Source: Arthrobacter sp. 131MFCol6.1 (GTDB lineage: Bacteria; Actinomycetota; Actinomycetes; Actinomycetales; Micrococcaceae). From it: a stretch of 64,000 nt of DNA. The notes below the pieces were generated by a model. That model was not told the origin of the DNA and made no database searches. It saw only the letters and a list, made by a program, of their open reading frames with translations. The stretch spans positions 62,001 to 126,000 of the forward strand of contig NZ_KB895547.1 of NCBI RefSeq assembly GCF_000374925.1. The letters are read 5' to 3'. A program made the translations under genes and the position numbers. Below, piece after piece: positions 62,122 to 64,000 of the stretch; the stretch's first letter is position 1; every line of letters begins with the position of its first letter.

Positions 62122-62460
62122 TCAGGCTTGTTGGTCGGCCCACGCCGGAGAATGCGGCCAGGCGTCGACGCCCAGCCATGAGAACGGCGGCGCGGCGAGC
62201 CGGCCCTTGCGGGTGCGGGACGTGGCCGGCGGTACTAACGCGGCAGATACCGGGCCGGCGGTTTGTCCCGTCACGGGAGCGCCGGTGCCGGGTGAGGAGC
62301 GGGTGGCGGGTTCGGGCGGCAGCGCTTCCAGCGGCTGGTCCGGCGGCCCTGCCGGTGCGCTGGCGATCGGCCTGTGGATAGCGGAGAGATCGGGAAAAAT
62401 CACGTCTTTGTGCAATTTTTTGCCTCCGAAAGTATGGCGGCCCACCCCCTGGGCCGGCAT
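62122..62460 (-). CDS. Uncertain small protein, Pro/Ala-rich
   Basis: A possible 112-residue protein, MPAQGVGRHTFGGKKLHKDV then IFPDLSAIHRPIASAP, followed by a Pro/Ala/Gly-rich segment and a C-terminus ending SWLGVDAWPHSPAWADQQA. GGTGGA lies seven bases before the ATG on the minus strand. Codons in the Pro-rich part have strong GC at third positions. The first 30 residues are lower in GC than the surroundings. A plus-strand frame over the same bases is less plausible. No family is recognised. Confidence 0.45.
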   Translation of the reverse strand: MPAQGVGRHTFGGKKLHKDVIFPDLSAIHRPIASAPAGPPDQPLEALPPEPATRSSPGTGAPVTGQTAGPVSAALVPPATSRTRKGRLAAPPFSWLGVDAWPHSPAWADQQA

Positions 62461-62603
62461 CAGTTTATCCACCAAATTTATTGAAGGGAAGCCCTGCGTG
62501 GACGTCGATTTCCTGCCCCGGGCGCCGGCGCCGCCCGGGGCAGCCAGGCGCCGCCCGGGGCAGCCGCAACCCGGCAGCCCGGGCAGCCGCAACCCGGCGG
62601 CCG
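62461..62603. other. Intergenic segment with a short GC-rich tandem repeat
   Basis: A 20-base unit beginning GGCGCCGCCCGGGGCAGCC is present twice, at 62527-62546 and 62547-62566, differing only in its last base. A related segment GGGCAGCCGCAACCCGG recurs just before the acetyltransferase stop. The origin may be replication slippage. Confidence 0.6.
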
Positions 62604-63137
62604 CTACAGCTCCTTGATCATCCTGGTGTTGCCCAGCGTGTTCGGTTTGACCCGCGCCAGGTCCAGGAACTCGGCCACGCCTTCGTCATGCGAGCGCAGG
62701 AGCTCGGAATACACCACGGGGTCGACGGTGCTCTGGTTGGCCATGACCTCAAAGCCGTGCTTCTTGAAGAACTCCACCTCGAACGTCAGGCAGAAGACCC
62801 GGGAGACTCCCAGCGCGCGGGCATCCTCCAGCAGACGCTCCACCAGCGCATGGCCCACGCCTTTGCCGCGCCAGGCGTCCGAGGCCGCGAGGGTGCGGAC
62901 CTCGGCGAGGTCCTCCCACATGACGTGCAGCGCCCCGCAGCCGATCACCTCGCCGTCTCCGGATTCGGCGATCCGGAACTCCTGCAGGCTTTCGTAGTAG
63001 GCCACGGTTTCCTTGGCCATGAGGATCCGCTGGTCGGCCAGCGGCGCCACGAGTGTCTTGATGGCGCCAACGTCGTCTGTGCGGGCGGGGCGGATGCGGA
63101 TCGTCTCAGTCGCGGTCTCAGTCACGGTCTCAGTCAC
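62604..63137 (-). CDS. Amino-acid N-acetyltransferase (ArgA-like GNAT)
   Basis: A 177-residue GNAT of the type that acetylates glutamate in mycobacteria (Rv2747-like). IRIRPARTDDVGAIKTLVAPL is the first strand. AEVRTLAASDAWRGKGVGHALVE holds the acetyl-CoA loop RGKGVG. VFCLTFEVEFFKKHGFEVM closes the fold. It may start the arginine pathway. The N-terminal MTETVTETATET is encoded by three near-identical 12-base units starting at GTG 63137. An alternative GTG start therefore lies 12 bases inside (63125), and neither has a clear ribosome site. Confidence 0.88.
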   Translation of the reverse strand: MTETVTETATETIRIRPARTDDVGAIKTLVAPLADQRILMAKETVAYYESLQEFRIAESGDGEVIGCGALHVMWEDLAEVRTLAASDAWRGKGVGHALVERLLEDARALGVSRVFCLTFEVEFFKKHGFEVMANQSTVDPVVYSELLRSHDEGVAEFLDLARVKPNTLGNTRMIKEL

Positions 63138-63198
63138 AGCCCAATCTTACGGGTGCCCCGGGCCCGGCCGGCCTCCTGCCGGCACAGGCCCCGGGGCG

Positions 63199-64000
63199 TC
63201 AGAGACCGAGTTCGTCGGGCACTGGAACGTCCTTGTCCAGCAGGTTCCTGGCCAGGAAGTGCTCCACGACGCCGTACCAGACCTTCGCGTGCTGCGGCTG
63301 CAGGATCCAGTGGTTCTCGTCCGGGAAGTACAGGAAACGGTGGTCCGTTTCGCCGTTCTCGTCCGCCGCCAGTTGCGACTTGGCGAGCAGTTCGTACCAG
63401 AGCCGGAGCCCCTCGCCGATCGGCACACGGTAGTCCTTGTCGCCATGGATGACCAGCATGGGAGTGCGGATGTTCTCCACGTGCAGATGCGGGGAGTTCT
63501 CCAGCGCCATCTCTGCCGTCATCTCCTTGAGCCAGTACTGCGCGGCGTCGGTGGTGGGGCCGAACTGGTCCAGTGCCCAGAGGCTGGCGTGCGTGACGAT
63601 TGCCTTGAAGCGGTCCGTTTGCCCGGCCACCCAGTTGGCCATGTACCCGCCGAAGGAGCCGCCCATGGCGGCCGTGCGCGTCTCGTCGATGTCGGGGCGC
63701 TGCACGACGGCGTCGGTGATGGCCATCAGGTCGGTGAACGGAGCCTTGCCCCATTCCCCCCAGCCGCGCTGGATGTGGTCCTGGCCGTAGCCGGTGGACA
63801 GGGCAGGGTCCGGGAGGAGCACCGCGTAGCCCCGGGCCACCAGCAGCCACGGGTTCCAGCGCCAGGTCCAGGCGTTCCAGGACCCCAGCGGGCCGCCGTG
63901 GATCCACAGCAGCAGCGGAGCCGGGTCCGCTGCGGACGCGCCCTCGGGCAGGGCCAGGTACGCGGGCACACGGGCGCCGTCGGCCGCCGTCGTCTCGACG
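63199..64000 (-). CDS. S9-family serine peptidase, C-terminal part (truncated at window edge)
   Basis: At least 266 residues of a prolyl-oligopeptidase-like alpha/beta hydrolase. The frame runs off the right edge, so the N-terminal propeller is missing. LLLWIHGGPLGSW is the oxyanion region. AMGGSFGGYMANW carries the nucleophile Ser. LVIHGDKDYRVPIGEG gives the catalytic Asp and DENHWILQPQ the His. The enzyme would cleave peptides, probably in the cytosol. It is co-oriented with the acetyltransferase gene after a 61-base gap. Confidence 0.93.
   Translation of the reverse strand, partial: VETTAADGARVPAYLALPEGASAADPAPLLLWIHGGPLGSWNAWTWRWNPWLLVARGYAVLLPDPALSTGYGQDHIQRGWGEWGKAPFTDLMAITDAVVQRPDIDETRTAAMGGSFGGYMANWVAGQTDRFKAIVTHASLWALDQFGPTTDAAQYWLKEMTAEMALENSPHLHVENIRTPMLVIHGDKDYRVPIGEGLRLWYELLAKSQLAADENGETDHRFLYFPDENHWILQPQHAKVWYGVVEHFLARNLLDKDVPVPDELGL

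Noticed and set aside
62207-62617. Plus-strand frame in the region after dhaK
   Set aside because: Less convincing start and composition than the minus-strand frame; it also runs into the acetyltransferase gene end.

Overview
The window is 64 kb of high-GC, densely coded chromosome. Gene content, codon use and gene order suggest an actinobacterium of the Micrococcaceae, most like Arthrobacter or Pseudarthrobacter; this rests on recognising protein families, not on a database search. I see no insertion sequence, prophage, integrase or CRISPR array. About 55 protein genes and one tRNA-Lys are supported. Both edges cut genes: a DeoR-type regulator on the left and an S9 peptidase on the right.

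Layout. 1-4104: fructose PTS operon (DeoR regulator, fruK, fruA) followed by an HPr gene. 4105-8700: a SAP/Rho-N-like small protein with the NHEJ pair ku and ligD. 9071-11941: a ProP-like symporter and an FUSC-type membrane protein. 12028-19320: a minus-strand operon of pxpA, biotin carrier, biotin carboxylase, pxpB, pxpC and an NCS1 permease, with a divergent PucR regulator; together these look like a split urea-carboxylase-like enzyme plus a 5-oxoprolinase. 19408-22799: SDR, STAS-like protein, small GNAT, acyltransferase. 22910-28718: four-carbon acid-sugar operon (DUF1537 kinase, LtnD-like dehydrogenase, GntP permease, class II aldolase) with a divergent GntR regulator and a clear palindromic operator.

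28754-36751: mixed small genes (CsoR/CstR-family sensor, SGNH hydrolase, dodecin, aldo-keto reductase, GlsB-type protein, HemK-like methyltransferase, lactonase-fold protein, MarR regulator, tRNA-Lys). 37187-43033: phosphate block, with DUF47-pit facing pstSCAB and a PhoP-type box upstream of pstS. 43293-52525: FUSC protein, radA, a CopB-type P-ATPase behind a CsoR-type operator, a coupled methyltransferase, a desaturase/ferredoxin-reductase pair and a PucR-like regulator. 52551-59659: kinase-GAF fusion, prfC, disA, mutY (apparently frameshifted near its 5' end) and two secreted or anchored proteins. 59663-61967: dhaKLM, which draws phosphate from the same PTS chain as fruA. 62122-64000: an uncertain ORF, an ArgA-like acetyltransferase and the partial peptidase.

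The most interesting items are the biotin-dependent 5-oxoproline-type cluster, the variant acid-sugar pathway with its operator, the mutY frameshift, the shared palindromic element at about 4.2 and 57.2 kb, the pstS-pstC stem-loop, and the hairpin abutting the SGNH hydrolase start.
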